Under the pieces are notes generated by a model, which saw only the letters and a list, made by a program, of their open reading frames with translations, was not told the DNA's origin and did not search any database. The position numbers and the translations under genes were made by a program. Below are positions 46,817 through 57,426 of a stretch of DNA of 64,000 bases, piece by piece. Source of the stretch: Diphasiastrum complanatum (Eukaryota; Streptophyta; Lycopodiopsida; Lycopodiales; Lycopodiaceae); contig CM055105.1 of assembly GCA_029204225.1 (NCBI GenBank), forward strand, positions 50,668,745-50,732,744, read 5' to 3'. Position 1 is the stretch's first letter. Every line of letters begins with the position of its first letter.

Positions 46817-47145
46817 TCAAATTTTGTTCATCAAAGTGACACTCACACGTTCCAACTTCTGACCCTTGATGATTTCAGATTCATCCAATTTTATCACAAT
46901 AATAATCTTTCCATTTACTTGATGTTCATCTAGTTTATAGAATCGAATAATGTATTTTAGAACATTTTCAATATCAAGGAAAATACTATTGCAATCGTTG
47001 TAATTGAGCTCACCATATTTAGATTTGTATAAATCAGTTATATGAAGTGGTTGGCCAACTACTTTGAACATTCTGTCATTATAAAAATTTCTAGTTAATC
47101 TTACCCGATATGGACGCGAAAGATTAATTGTGATTTCATGGATTT
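46817..47145 (-). pseudogene. Exon fragment, possible transposase core
   Basis: Minus strand open for about 110 codons from 47145: IHEITINLSRPYRVRLTRNF, FKVVGQPLHITDLYKSKYG, then IVIKLDESEIIKGQKLERVS ending at the family F LTR junction. A lysine-rich 'K-L-D-x-S...KG' strand resembles the first catalytic Asp strand of DDE transposases, which is an inference only. It is bounded on one side by the D2 LTR and on the other by a truncated F LTR. Confidence 0.4.
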
Positions 47146-47431
47146 TGTGAGTTGTTGGATTTCTAGCTTTCTCTCTCTACTCGAGAGCTCATGATGTTTT
47201 TTCTCTCTCTACCCAAGGAGAGCAGCTTGTTTTTACTTAGATTATTTTTAGAATACTTCCCACACGTGTGAGTGAGAGCTGGAAGTGATTGAATGCATGT
47301 AGTAGTGTGTTTTTGCCATAGATTCAAAGATAGATTTTGAATCTCAATCTAGTCTTGATCTTGGTGCATCTACACACCTTAGGAGATCACAAGTACATGT
47401 AGTGGACAGTCCACATGTGTGAAATTCAACA
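47146..47431 (+). repeat. 5' LTR of D2, shortened
   Basis: tgtgag at 47146 then a jump to ggatttctagctttctctctc; ends GTGTGAAATTCAACA. About 530 bp of the LTR is missing. Confidence 0.78.
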
Positions 47432-47443
47432 TGGTATCAGAGC
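47432..47443 (+). other. Primer-binding site of D2
   Basis: TGGTATCAGAGC directly after the LTR. Confidence 0.93.
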
Positions 47444-48188
47444 CTACCTAAGGTTACCATGCATTTTGATTCATCTAAGTGAAAATTTTTTCATCAATCT
47501 TGAGCTAGAAGTTGTCAAGGCCCATTTTCCTAGTTATCTTGTTCAATCTTGGATCAAAAGAGATCAAAAGGACATTGATTGGGTCTGACCTAGTACTGTA
47601 CGAAATCAGGTGCTCAGACACATGTGAGGAACATCCAATTTCAGTTTGGAAGTTCTCTCTCATGTTTGATCCATTTATCTTGCTTGATAGCTTGTTTTGA
47701 AGCTATTTTTGTCTAATTTTTGATGCAATCAGTTTCATTCCATTTGGTTGAGCCAATCAAAAGTTATAAGATTTTGAAGAGGGTTAGGTAGGGCACCTAG
47801 ACCTGGGTGGACACATTTGGTTTGGTGAAGAGATTGCTTGGTTGATCCAAAATCACAGTTGTATGCTTGCCAATCTCATCTATATTGATCTAGGCACTGT
47901 TTTGAGATCTTAGCCATTTTGTTTCATGCAATATCATTGTATTTGAGTCAAATTTGGTTTCTTAGAGTACTTGACACGTGCTAAGAGTGTTTGATCCTAA
48001 CTTTGCCCATACTCCATCATTTGATGTGAAGTAGATCTAGTTTTGGAGAGATTGAGATAGCTAGTGAGAATCATCTCACAGTTTGTTGCAAGATCTTGCA
48101 TAGGAGATGGTAGCACACCATTATTGGATCCTATAGTGAGAGAGAAGCAACATTTTTTGTTCATCACTTTTATTTATCTCCACTTTAC
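47444..48188 (+). other. 5' leader of D2
   Basis: About 745 bases closely matching the D1 leader in reverse (40678-41421). No ORF. Confidence 0.78.
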
Positions 48189-50287
48189 ATGACTTCAATG
48201 AGTTCATACTTGTTGCAACCAAGTGAGAGATTGTCTACTTCCAATTATACAATATGGAAGTTGAGGATGGAGTCCATCTTGATACTCCAAGATGTGATGG
48301 ACATTGTACTTGGGATTGAAGAGGAGCCTCAAGTCCTTCAAGAAGTACAAAAATACAAGAAGAGAGCTAGGATGGCTCTCCACTACATTAAGATGAATGT
48401 CTCTAATGAGATATTGAGGGAGATAGGTACTTGTACAACAGCCAAAGAAGCTTGGGATTGTCTCAAGGCTATCTATGAGGCTAAGAATACCTCTAGGCTT
48501 CTCACTCTTAGGAATCAAATCTTTCAAAGTAGCCAAAAGAGTGATGAGAGTGCATCTAGTTATGTTTTGAGAGTATAAGATATTCATAGAGAACTTGCTT
48601 GTATTGGTGATTCCATCAATCAAAATGAGCTAGTTCAAGTCATTCTCAATGGCTTGAGAAGTGAATTTGATAACCTTGTCCAATCCTATGCCATTAAGGA
48701 GGAGCTACCAAGTTTGGAGGCTCTCCAAAGTGTGCTAATTTTGGAAGAATCAAGACAAGAGTACAAGCTCTTGAGGATGGACAAGCTTTCTCTCACTCAT
48801 AATGATGGCAAGGCTCTCTTTGCCAAGGATAAGCACAAATGGAGAACCAAGAACCAACATCAACAATCCTCAAACAAGGACAAAGTCAAATCCAAAGACA
48901 AAGATGAGGAGGAAGATGATTCCTCTAATGCTTCATCATACAAGCTCAAGAAAAAGAAGATCAAGTGCTTTTATTGTGGCAAAAAAGGTCATTATGCCAC
49001 CAATTGCTTCAAGAAGAAGAATCAACTCAAGCAAGCCAACATTACCAATGAGAAGGAAGCCACTATTGCAAGTGATGGAGAGGGATTTCTTATGGTCTCT
49101 AGTTTCTCATCTACTCCTTTCAAGAAGGACGGCCTATGGTTTATTGATAGTGGAGCCTCTTCACATATGTGTAGCTCCAAGGACTCTTTCTCTTCTATTG
49201 CACCTTATGATGGAGTCAAGAAATCAATATACACTACAAATGATTTTGAGTGTCCTATTGAAGGCATAGGGAACATTCCCTTGAAGCTTGCATCCTCTAA
49301 AGTTCTTTCTCTCTCTAAAGTTCTTTATGGACCTAAGCTTACCAGGAATTTTATTAGTGTTGGCCAATTGCTTGATAATGTCCTTGATATGAAATTCAAT
49401 GTTGATACTTGCACTATCAAGAAGAATGATGAGATACTTGCATTAGGATCTAGATTTGGAGGCATCTATAAACTAGATCCAAATGAGTACATGAATGCTT
49501 GTAATGTTGCTCTTGTGAACAAGCTCTCTATGGACGAATTATGGCATAGGAGGTTGGGACATCCCAACTACAAATCCATGCTCTCTATGATCAAAGAGGC
49601 CAAAGCTATTGGCTTGCCGTCACTCTCCAAGAAGATCAAGCCTTGTGAGGCTTGTGCTATTGCTAAATCTCACAAAAAGCCATTTACAAGATCTTCTATC
49701 AAAAGCAAGCATCCTTTGGAGTTAATCCACTTGGATGTGCATTTCTCATCAACTACAAGCAAGGGAGGAGCCACTTGTTTTGTTACTTTCATTGATGATT
49801 ACACAAGATTCACTTGGATATATCTTCTTGCTTCTAAATCTATGGTGTTTGATCATTTCCTTATTTTCAAAGCCTATGTAGAAAAGCAATTCTCATTCAA
49901 GATTAAAGCTCTTAGAAGTGATGGAGGTGGTGAATATATCTCCAATAAATTTCAAGATTTTTGTGAGCTTGAAGGCATTAAAAGAGAGTTTTCTTGTGCC
50001 TACTCTCCATCTCAAAATGGAGTGGCCGCGAGAAAGAATAGATCTCTATGTGAATGTGAAAAATCTATGAAAATTGAGACATCTTTGCCCAAAGATTTTT
50101 GGGGAGAAGCCATTAATTGTGCAAGTTATCTTTGCAATAGGCTCCCACATATAGCTCTTGGAGAAAAGTCACCATATGAAATCTTATTTTTGAAGAAGCC
50201 TAAGGTTGATCACCTTAGAGTTTTTGGTTGCTTATGCTTTGTCCATATTCCCTTGGAAACAAGGAAGAAGGAAGATCCTAGTGCATG
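48189..50287 (+). pseudogene. gag-pol: D2 gag-protease-integrase, one stop, truncated
   Basis: Gag from ATG 48189 (MTSMSSYLLQPSERL) to an in-frame TAA at 48576-48578 (LRV-stop-DIHREL). The same frame then continues to 50285. Knuckle CFYCGKKGHYATNC near 48965, protease LWFIDSGASSHM near 49135, GAG-pre-integrase LWHRRLGHPNY...CEACAIAKSHK, integrase D (FIDDYTRFTW), D (LRSDGGGEY) and E region changed from VAERKNR to VAARKNR, so the catalytic Glu is replaced by Ala. It ends in the integrase C-terminus at ETRKKEDPSA with TGA supplied by LTR sequence. Confidence 0.84.
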
Positions 50288-50466
50288 AATACTTTCCACA
50301 CGTGTGGGTGAGAGTTGGAAGTGATTGAATGCATGTAGTAGTGTGTTTTTGCCATAGATTCAAAGATAGATTTTGAATCTCAATCTAATCTTGATCTTGG
50401 TGCATCTACACACCTTAGGAGATCACAAGTACATGTAGTGGACAGTCCACACGTGTGAAATTCAAC
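50288..50466 (+). repeat. 3' LTR fragment of D2
   Basis: gaatactttccacacgtgtg to GAAATTCAACA, the last 179 bp of a family D LTR fused to the integrase frame. Confidence 0.86.
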
Positions 50467-50794
50467 AATTCCATCGGAAGAGCAACATGCAAATGGAACA
50501 TTGCCATTGTTAAAGCTACAGTCATGTAAATGAATCTACCTACAATAAATCAATATGAATAGATCTAGCATTCCTTACTTTTGTAATGTTTATGTCGCAT
50601 TGAGAAATCGTCCCACCTCATATTTCACTATAAGCATACAGTGATTTCAAAACTGTTGCCTCTCCCGCTTCAGTTTTCGCATTGAGCACACCAAGATTTT
50701 CAGTCTTAAAGCTCTAGTCCCGAATTTTGGAACGAGCATGAAGAGAAGTTATTACATCTAACTCTAAACTAACTATTGTATGAAGTTAACCATA
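50467..50794. other. Relic sequence between D2 and C2
   Basis: 328 bases not matching the copia elements. On the minus strand a possible 3' splice site (ttattgtag near 50544) precedes a short readable stretch (SFNNGNVPFACCSSDG). Possibly part of the same gene as 46817-47145 before D2 inserted; weak. Confidence 0.3.
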
Positions 50795-52891
50795 CTAGTT
50801 AAACGGCGGGTAAGCAAAGATGCCTTTGAAAGAAGTGGCATCTTTCTTTTTCCTTGTTTCTAAAGGAATATGTACATAACAAGTACATCCAAAAACTTTC
50901 AAATCACTAAGATTTGGCTTTTTGCCAAACAATACTTCATAAGGTGCAAGTCCTTTAATGGCACTATTAGTCATTCTATTACAAAGAAAATTTGCACATA
51001 AAGTAGCTTCTCCCCAAAATGAAATAGAAAGAGACGCATCTAATCTCATAGCTTTAGCACACTCACATAGTGTCCTATTCTTTCTCTCAGCTACTCCATT
51101 TTGTTGTGGAGTATATGTACAAGTAAACTCTCTCTTTATGCCATTAGTTTCACAAAACTCTTTCATCCTACTGGAGATGTACCCCCCTCCATTATCACTT
51201 CTTAATACTTTCAAGCTAGTATTAAGTTGCTTTTCCACAAGAGTTTTGAACTTTACAAAGGACTCAAAAACTTCACTTTTCTTAGACAAGAGATAAACCC
51301 AAAAGTATCTTGATTTATCATCAATAAAAGTGACATACATTAGAGCTCCACCATTTGATTCATGTGAAAATGAATGAACATCCGAGTGTATAAGGCTAAG
51401 AGGAGAGTTAGATCTTATCAAAGATCTCTTGAAAGGAAGCTTATGAGATTTGGAGAGTCCAGAAGCTTCACAAAGCTTGCCACACTTGGATATGGTTTTG
51501 GGAAGTCCTCTTGCTAGCTCCTTTGTCACCATGGTCTCCATAGCTTTGTAGTTAGGATGGCCTAACCTTTTGTGCCATAATTCCACTTGAGTGAGCTCCT
51601 CCCTTACCATGTTCACACTTCCAACCATCACATTAGCATCCAATTTGAATAACCTCCCTTGTTTGAAACCACTAGCAATACATTTTTCATCTTTCAAGAT
51701 AGAACATGCTCCATGCTTGAAATGTACATCTAATCCACTATCCATAAGTTGTCCTACATTTAACAAGTTCTTTGTAATTGAAGGTACATAAAGAACATTG
51801 TCTAGATCTACTTTTTTAGATGATCCTAGACATAAAGGAATGGATCCAACACCTACAATCCCACATTCTTGATCACTTGCAGTGAAGATAAATTTCTTAG
51901 AACTATTGTAAGAAAGTAGATTAGAAAAGTAGTCTTTTTGGTGAGTCATGTGAGAGCTTGCCCCACTATCAATCCACCAAGTGTCTTGATTAGATGTTTG
52001 TGGTGAGGATACCATCAAAGATAGATTGCCTTCTTCCTGCTCCTCAAGCACAAGATTGCCTTGATTGTCCTTCTCTTGGGCATTCTCCTTCTTGTAGCAC
52101 TTGGATGCAAAATGTCCCTTTTTTCCACAAAAGAAACACTTTAGCTTCTTCTTGTCCTTCTTGCTCTTGCCTTTGGAACTTGACGCTCCATCTTTGTTCT
52201 CCATCTCCATGTCTTGAATCTTCTTGGATGGAAACTTCTTCTTCTTGCCTTTCAGAGAAAAGTTAGCTTTTTCATTACCATCATTCAAAGATAAGGAACT
52301 CATCCTACTTTTGATATGAAGCATTCTACTCTCCTCACTAACAAGCACACTTTGAAGTTTTTCAATACTAGGAAGTGAATCTTGAATAACAAAGGTTTGA
52401 AGAAGATTGGAATAATCATCACCTAATCCATTCAAAATGATTTGAACTAATTCATCATCTTTGATTTTATCATCTATAGAAGACAACTCTTTATTCAAAG
52501 ATTTGATCCTAAAGACATAATTTTGGGCACTTTCACTACTTCCTTTCATGCTTTGAAGAATTTGATTCCTAAGCATGAGTATCCTTGAAGTGTTCTTGGA
52601 TCCATAAATGGCTTTTACTGAATCCCATGCCTCTTTGGATGTGGTACAAGATGAGATTTCTTTCAAAAGTTCATTACTTACATTCATTTTTATGCAGTGT
52701 AATGCAACTCTACATCTCTTTTTGTACTTAGCCAATTCAACTCCTCCTTGAGGTTCTACTTCCACCTCAAGTACTATGTCATAAAGATCATGAAGTACAA
52801 GCAAAGACTCCATTCGAACTATCCAAGTAGCATAATTAGTGGATGTAAGTCTTTCACTAGCTTCAAGCAGAAAACCACCCATTGATGCCAT
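50795..52891 (-). CDS. gag-pol: C2 Gag-protease-integrase ORF (698 residues), truncated
   Basis: Starts MASMGGFLLEASERL at ATG 52891. Gag to about residue 240, basic KGKKKKFPSKK, knuckle CFFCGKKGHFASKCYK near 52140, protease TWWIDSGASSHMT near 51980, GAG-pre-integrase LWHKRLGHPNY with CEASGLSKSHK in which the second zinc Cys is Ser, integrase D (FIDDKSRYFW), D (LRSDNGGGY; the usual GGEY is GGGY) and E (NGVAERKNR). It ends at KGIFAYPPFN where unrelated sequence begins, just into the integrase C-terminus. No internal stop. Confidence 0.86.
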   Translation of the reverse strand: MASMGGFLLEASERLTSTNYATWIVRMESLLVLHDLYDIVLEVEVEPQGGVELAKYKKRCRVALHCIKMNVSNELLKEISSCTTSKEAWDSVKAIYGSKNTSRILMLRNQILQSMKGSSESAQNYVFRIKSLNKELSSIDDKIKDDELVQIILNGLGDDYSNLLQTFVIQDSLPSIEKLQSVLVSEESRMLHIKSRMSSLSLNDGNEKANFSLKGKKKKFPSKKIQDMEMENKDGASSSKGKSKKDKKKLKCFFCGKKGHFASKCYKKENAQEKDNQGNLVLEEQEEGNLSLMVSSPQTSNQDTWWIDSGASSHMTHQKDYFSNLLSYNSSKKFIFTASDQECGIVGVGSIPLCLGSSKKVDLDNVLYVPSITKNLLNVGQLMDSGLDVHFKHGACSILKDEKCIASGFKQGRLFKLDANVMVGSVNMVREELTQVELWHKRLGHPNYKAMETMVTKELARGLPKTISKCGKLCEASGLSKSHKLPFKRSLIRSNSPLSLIHSDVHSFSHESNGGALMYVTFIDDKSRYFWVYLLSKKSEVFESFVKFKTLVEKQLNTSLKVLRSDNGGGYISSRMKEFCETNGIKREFTCTYTPQQNGVAERKNRTLCECAKAMRLDASLSISFWGEATLCANFLCNRMTNSAIKGLAPYEVLFGKKPNLSDLKVFGCTCYVHIPLETRKKKDATSFKGIFAYPPFN

Positions 52892-53452
52892 TTTTGAATG
52901 TGAAAAAGCACTAGAAACTCTTATGGTTTCTCAAAGAGATATGAACCTAAAGTCTTCTAGCAATTTAGAAAGCTTATAGACTCAATCCTATCACTCATGA
53001 ACCAATCTAAAATGATGGAAATTTAGATTCTAATCTCAACGTTGCAAAATCACTCCTTAATCTATGATTTTTAGCAATTTCTCTCTTCAACTTCAACATA
53101 CAATCAAAAAATTAGAGTAGATCAATTAATGCACCTCATTCAAGCTTCAATTTTAATTTTTTGTCTGATCTAATCCAAGAACTAATCAAGGGATTAGACT
53201 CTCTATAGAAAATGCTTGATTTTGCACCAAAAATCACTCAAATTGGGTATGTGAGTCAAATTCTACAAATTTTTGAAATTTATCAGTCAAAATCGGAGCT
53301 GTACAGCCTCACACGTGTGAAAAGGATTCCTACAGCCCACAACAAGATCTGGACCAAAAATTTTGAGAATAGCTATCAAATCCAACTCGCTACACAAAAT
53401 TTGACTTGTTTCCAAAAAACTGCTAATTTTGGCTTTGATTTGGATTAACCCA
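52892..53452 (-). other. Leader of C2, primer-binding site deleted
   Basis: Non-coding. Matches the start of the C1 leader in reverse; at 53450 ggattaaccc joins directly to caccaagagtgg of the LTR, skipping the primer-binding site. Confidence 0.75.
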
Positions 53453-54263
53453 CCAAGAGTGGATCTTAATCTAATCCTCAAGAGGGGTTGGTTGTCAGAT
53501 TACTTGATCTATCAATCTACTTGAGATTAAGATCAATCTAGATCAATTCTAGACACAAAATCCTAACAAGAACAATCATTAATTGAAGGTAGGTGTACTT
53601 TCTGGTTTCCCACGTGTGAAACCCTGTCTGAGTATGGATTCCAACCTGAAAATCAAGTACACATTGATAGCACCTCAAAACAATCAAAACAAATGTAGAC
53701 AAATGGAGAGAATCACTCAAAATTGCTTCCAAAACCAAGATTGGTGTCTCACAATGATTATGGCCAAATGTGGCTCTATATATACAATAAGTGAGAGCTC
53801 GTGGTACTGATCATCCCTTTGATCCCACATGTGTGAAGGTGCTTTGTCATATGATGATTCATCATGCAAAACTGACACTTGGACAAAACCTTCTATTTTG
53901 AGCACTTTTGGTCCATTTTTCTTCTATATGGAGATCTACTTGAAAATCTTCTAGAAGTCAAAATTCATCTACTTCAGCTTATTCCACACATGTGAGCTGT
54001 CCTCTACACATGGGATGTGACACCTAACCAAAGGATGTGGCTCATGCAATCAATAGATTGATGCCATGTGTCATATGTCTAGAAAACTAGTTTTTGGGCA
54101 TTTTAGCCACTAGAACTTGAATTGAATCATATGTACAACGTATATGATTATGGTACATGACAAGTACACTAGTTTCACACGTGGGAACAGGCTCCACACA
54201 TGTGTAATCATCCTATATACAAGATTTTTGGCCTCTACCAAGCTTATTTTTGTATTTTTCACA
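53453..54263 (-). repeat. 5' LTR of C2 (about 811 bp)
   Basis: Reverse family C LTR ending TTTGTATTTTTCACA at 54263; matches 24963-25779. Confidence 0.86.
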
Positions 54264-54789
54264 TTCTGGACCTTCAGAAGGCTCTAAATTTTCAACGAAT
54301 ATAGCCCTTTTAGATTGAACACGAACATCACTTTGAGAAGGTCTTCTATGAACATGAAAAAAGCTTGAACGTCGCAGATCAACAGACTTACACGGATCTG
54401 TTGATTTACTAGAATCAGTAACTGAGTGAATTGAAGCTTTGACTCATCACTCAATTATTCAACTTGTTCAAAAGAACAATGTTAATTGTGTCGAGCCTGT
54501 ATATGAAGAGGAGGACGAGGTCGAAAGATTTGATACAAGCTAAGTTACAAGCGTCATTTCTTGAAAAGTACTTGCTTGAGGAATTTCAAAAGATGAACGG
54601 GAAAGGATGAGGATGCCACATCATTTACAAAAACATGTTCAGATTTAGGAGTTGCTTTATAAAAAAATCTTTCATTGGGAATGTCAGATGAAGATGTTGC
54701 ACTTGTTGCAATATATTGAGTTACAACTATTGGAATAGAAGAGGTAGAACTACTTGACATCGTAACCTCAAATTTTTTTTTAACTATGT
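54264..54789 (-). pseudogene. Possible N-terminal exon, unknown protein
   Basis: The minus strand has ATG at 54760 with a Ser/Thr-rich start (MSSSSTSSIPIVV) and 68 codons to a stop at 54554. Further readable pieces lie in other frames down to 54264. The rest of any gene would have continued into the DNA now replaced by C2. No recognisable domain; weak support. Confidence 0.25.
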
Positions 54790-54969
54790 ACTTATGTTAA
54801 GCATAACTGCAACCTATGCTGGTCATAGAACAAATAAAAACCTATGCAAACCTCAATAGACGTATACAGAAAAACCAACTAAATGCGAATGAGCAACAAG
54901 CCTAGAAAGTAACTGGTTAATATAAATTTTCGACGGCTACCATGTCTTAAATACTGTTTGGCAGCACCC

Positions 54970-55012
54970 TTATGGTTAGGGTTAAGTTTAGGGTTAGGGT
55001 TAGGTCTGGACG
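54970..55012 (+). repeat. Short interstitial telomere-like tract
   Basis: ggttagggttaagtttaggg followed by ttagggttaggtc: about five degenerate TTTAGGG/TTAGGG units, the plant telomere motif. Too short and internal to be a chromosome end. Confidence 0.65.
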
Positions 55013-55560
55013 GTCCCGGCTCAGACTCGAGGTCGGCGTGGGGTGAAGTGAGTCACGACAACTCGTTCCCGAAGTAAGCTGGAGGACTAGCATGAGGCAG
55101 GGGTCTCGAAAAAAAAATTATTCAAAGACCATAGTCCAAGCATAACTCACCTCATTTGCAAATTCAGAAGCCCACATGCTGCCATGCAATCGCTACGACC
55201 AAGTCACAACTTTCTATAAGATTTCGCATACGTTCTCGCTTCCAGATTTCTTGACGGTAAGATTATTATCATTTTTTTATTTTGCTCTATGCTTAGCATG
55301 GGTATTAAATTCTTGCATTAGAAAATATTCATATTTTAATTTGTATTTATCTTCTTACAACATGGGTAACCTATGCTCAGCATAGGTGCCTACACCAGTC
55401 CTCTCCTCTAACCTATGCTGAGCATAGGTTGTGTTCGGGTCCTTAGTAACATCCTATGCTCAGCATGGGATTCCGACGTTATTTCTTTATTCTTACCACG
55501 GTTTGACGTATGCTGAGCATAGGTTGCATCACTGGCCCTCTTCCAACCTAAGCTCAGCAT

Positions 55561-55669
55561 AGGTTAGCAAGCAAATTGCGAAGACATCCTATGTTCAACA
55601 TAGGTTCTCGCGCGCTCTAGTCCAACCTATGCTCAACATAGGATGTCTTCACAATTTGCTTGCTAACCT
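55561..55669. repeat. 46-bp inverted repeat enclosing two palindromes
   Basis: Left arm 55561-55606 (aggttagcaagcaaattg...) and right arm 55624-55669 (...caatttgcttgctaacct) are reverse complements with about three mismatches. The 17-bp spacer is ctcgcgcgctctagtcc. Each arm contains one copy of the short palindrome. Confidence 0.88.
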
Positions 55670-56076
55670 ATGATGAGCATAGGTTGGAACAGAAACAGAG
55701 ATGCAACCTGTGCTCAACATAGGTCGAAAGGTGGTTAGAATTGAAGAATCCCGCCGACATTCTATGCTAAGCATAATTTTTTACTAAGGAATCGAACACA
55801 ACCTATGCTCAGCATAGGTTGCTACTCGTATTTTTCTTGTTTTACAAGGCTTTGTCTGAGAAAAGTGATCCTTTTGAGATATTTTAGTAAAAAAATATGT
55901 TGAATTTGTAGTTTTGTTTTTTAAAGATTTTTCACAAAAATGACTTGTTTTTTTAAAATTTTTAGTATTTTCATTAAGGTAGTATTTTCAATTCTTCTAA
56001 AAAGTCTTTTTTTTTGCAGATTTTCAATTGTCTTTGATAATTTTTGAAATGTCCAGGATTTGTTTTAAAATTTCAG

Positions 56077-57243
56077 GGAAACCTCAAGATATTCCACTGA
56101 AAGATAAGAAAAAATTCATGTACTACTTCACCAAAGGGGTCAACAAGTATATTAAAACATATGCACTCTACAGCAATCATAGGTGATTTCCTTTATTGAT
56201 GCTCTTCAGATTATGATGTAAATGTTTCAACATTGTTTTTTTCTTTCAGATTTATATCCATTATGCATAAGTGAATGGGAGCTCGCACAATCACTTGCAA
56301 GAATATTAGACGTGATTCACTCTTATGTTGGAAAGCTGCAATACAGAGGAAGAAGTCCAAAGGAACTTGCAGATTGTGGTATCTATTTTTATGAATCTTT
56401 ATATATGCCACAAATAGATGGAGGTTTTGGCAAGCTCAAAGCAATTCCATTGCCTAGTTTTCAAAGTGATGAGTGGCCTACTCCAGACAGCATTGTTTTT
56501 GAATCCTTGAGATGCAAGCTACTCATTGATATTAGAAATGCTATGAAGATAAGCACAGGCTCAAAAATTGTTCACCTAAGTTGGTTTATCTCATTGCATA
56601 TATCTGTTGATTTTTTCTCGAGTGCTAGTGTTTGTAGGACACCAACTTTATTTGTTTGCAAGGATTTATCAGATGAGACTTTGTCAGATCTCATGGATCA
56701 AGGCTCGAATAGTAAAACAAATAATGACATAGAATGGCCAAAAACAAATATCACATATGTGTATTATATCACATATGTATTAGTAATCATATCACATATC
56801 AAATCGTTATCATATCAAAAAGCAAATGCTTGATCTCACATTTAGCTACTAGAGATACAAGAAAATTGAAGGTACATGGCTACCACTGGATCAAGACTTT
56901 GAACTAAATGGTCACACAAACCGAATGGAGATAAGCATTATCTACAATGAAGAATATTTGACTATGGTTGAGGTGGAAGAACATTGGAAGAATATAGCTC
57001 ATGCTATTACAAACCAATCTACAAACATATTTCAGATTTATCATCAACGGAAGACTCGTAAGTACTTTATGTTTATTGCCATTTCAGAATAGAACAAAAT
57101 AATAAAAAATGTCATCATTTACAATTGCACATTCACTAATATTTGCCATGTCACATATGCGAAAAAGACAGGAGCTGATAACGTGCTGCAAAGATCTACC
57201 TACAACAATCACGATTGTGGGAGAACAATAGTTTCAAATAAAC
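56077..57243 (+). pseudogene. Spliced unknown gene (beta), partial
   Basis: Exon 56077-56182, preceded by tttcag, reads KDKKKFMYYFTKGVNKYIKT. Intron 56183-56249 (gtgatt...ctttcag). The next exon opens LYPLCISEWELAQSLARILD and continues to SDLMDQGSNS near 56700, with GKLQYRGRSPKEL and GIYFYESLYMPQIDGGFGKL. Further readable exon sequence at 56850-57058 (WLPLDQDFELNGHTNRMEIS) ends at a possible 5' splice site (actc/gtaagtac), and another piece follows to 57243. The frame does not join perfectly across the first intron, so it is probably decayed. I do not recognise the protein. Confidence 0.45.
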
Positions 57244-57426
57244 TTTAGTAAAAACCTGTGTATACACTCTTTCATTCAATAAATGAAAGCCCAAGTTGGG
57301 CATCTGTAGATATATTTTGTGCTCCCAAATTCATAAATTGGAGAAGCGTTTGATATATCAATGTATATCTTTCTATGAAGTCTATACATGTATTTTTGTT
57401 CTATGCTATCTATATTTTTTTTTATC

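Larger units (their letters stand above)
47146..50466 (+). mobile_element. Copia family D element D2, internally deleted
   Basis: 5' LTR remnant (47146-47431), primer-binding site, leader, gag through integrase (48189-50287), then a direct join to the last 179 bp of the 3' LTR (50288-50466). RT, RNase H, polypurine tract and most of the 3' LTR are gone. Highly similar to D1 in gag, but it keeps the integrase core that D1 lacks and has no accessory module. Confidence 0.85.
50795..54263 (-). mobile_element. Copia family C element C2, 5' part
   Basis: Minus-strand element with 5' LTR (53453-54263), leader (52892-53452) and a 698-codon gag-protease-integrase ORF (50795-52891). Its 3' part (RT onward, 3' LTR) is missing. 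A deletion of about 66 bases removed the primer-binding site and the LTR inner end. Unlike C1 it has normal integrase and no accessory module. Confidence 0.84.
54790..55820. repeat. Cluster of CCTATGCTGAGCATAGG palindromes
   Basis: At least 12 copies of a 17-21 bp palindrome with consensus CCTATGCTNAGCATAGG, at about 54792, 54812 (half), 55287, 55368, 55410, 55451, 55505, 55554, 55586, 55625, 55665, 55704, 55760 and 55800. The copies at 55410 and 55800 have perfect 10-base arms around one central base. Spacing is mostly 35-50 bp. No gene is seen here. Confidence 0.88.

Noticed and set aside
54790-55820. CRISPR-like array
   Set aside because: The repeats are palindromic with irregular spacing and the window is a plant nuclear genome; no spacers of constant length and no cas genes.
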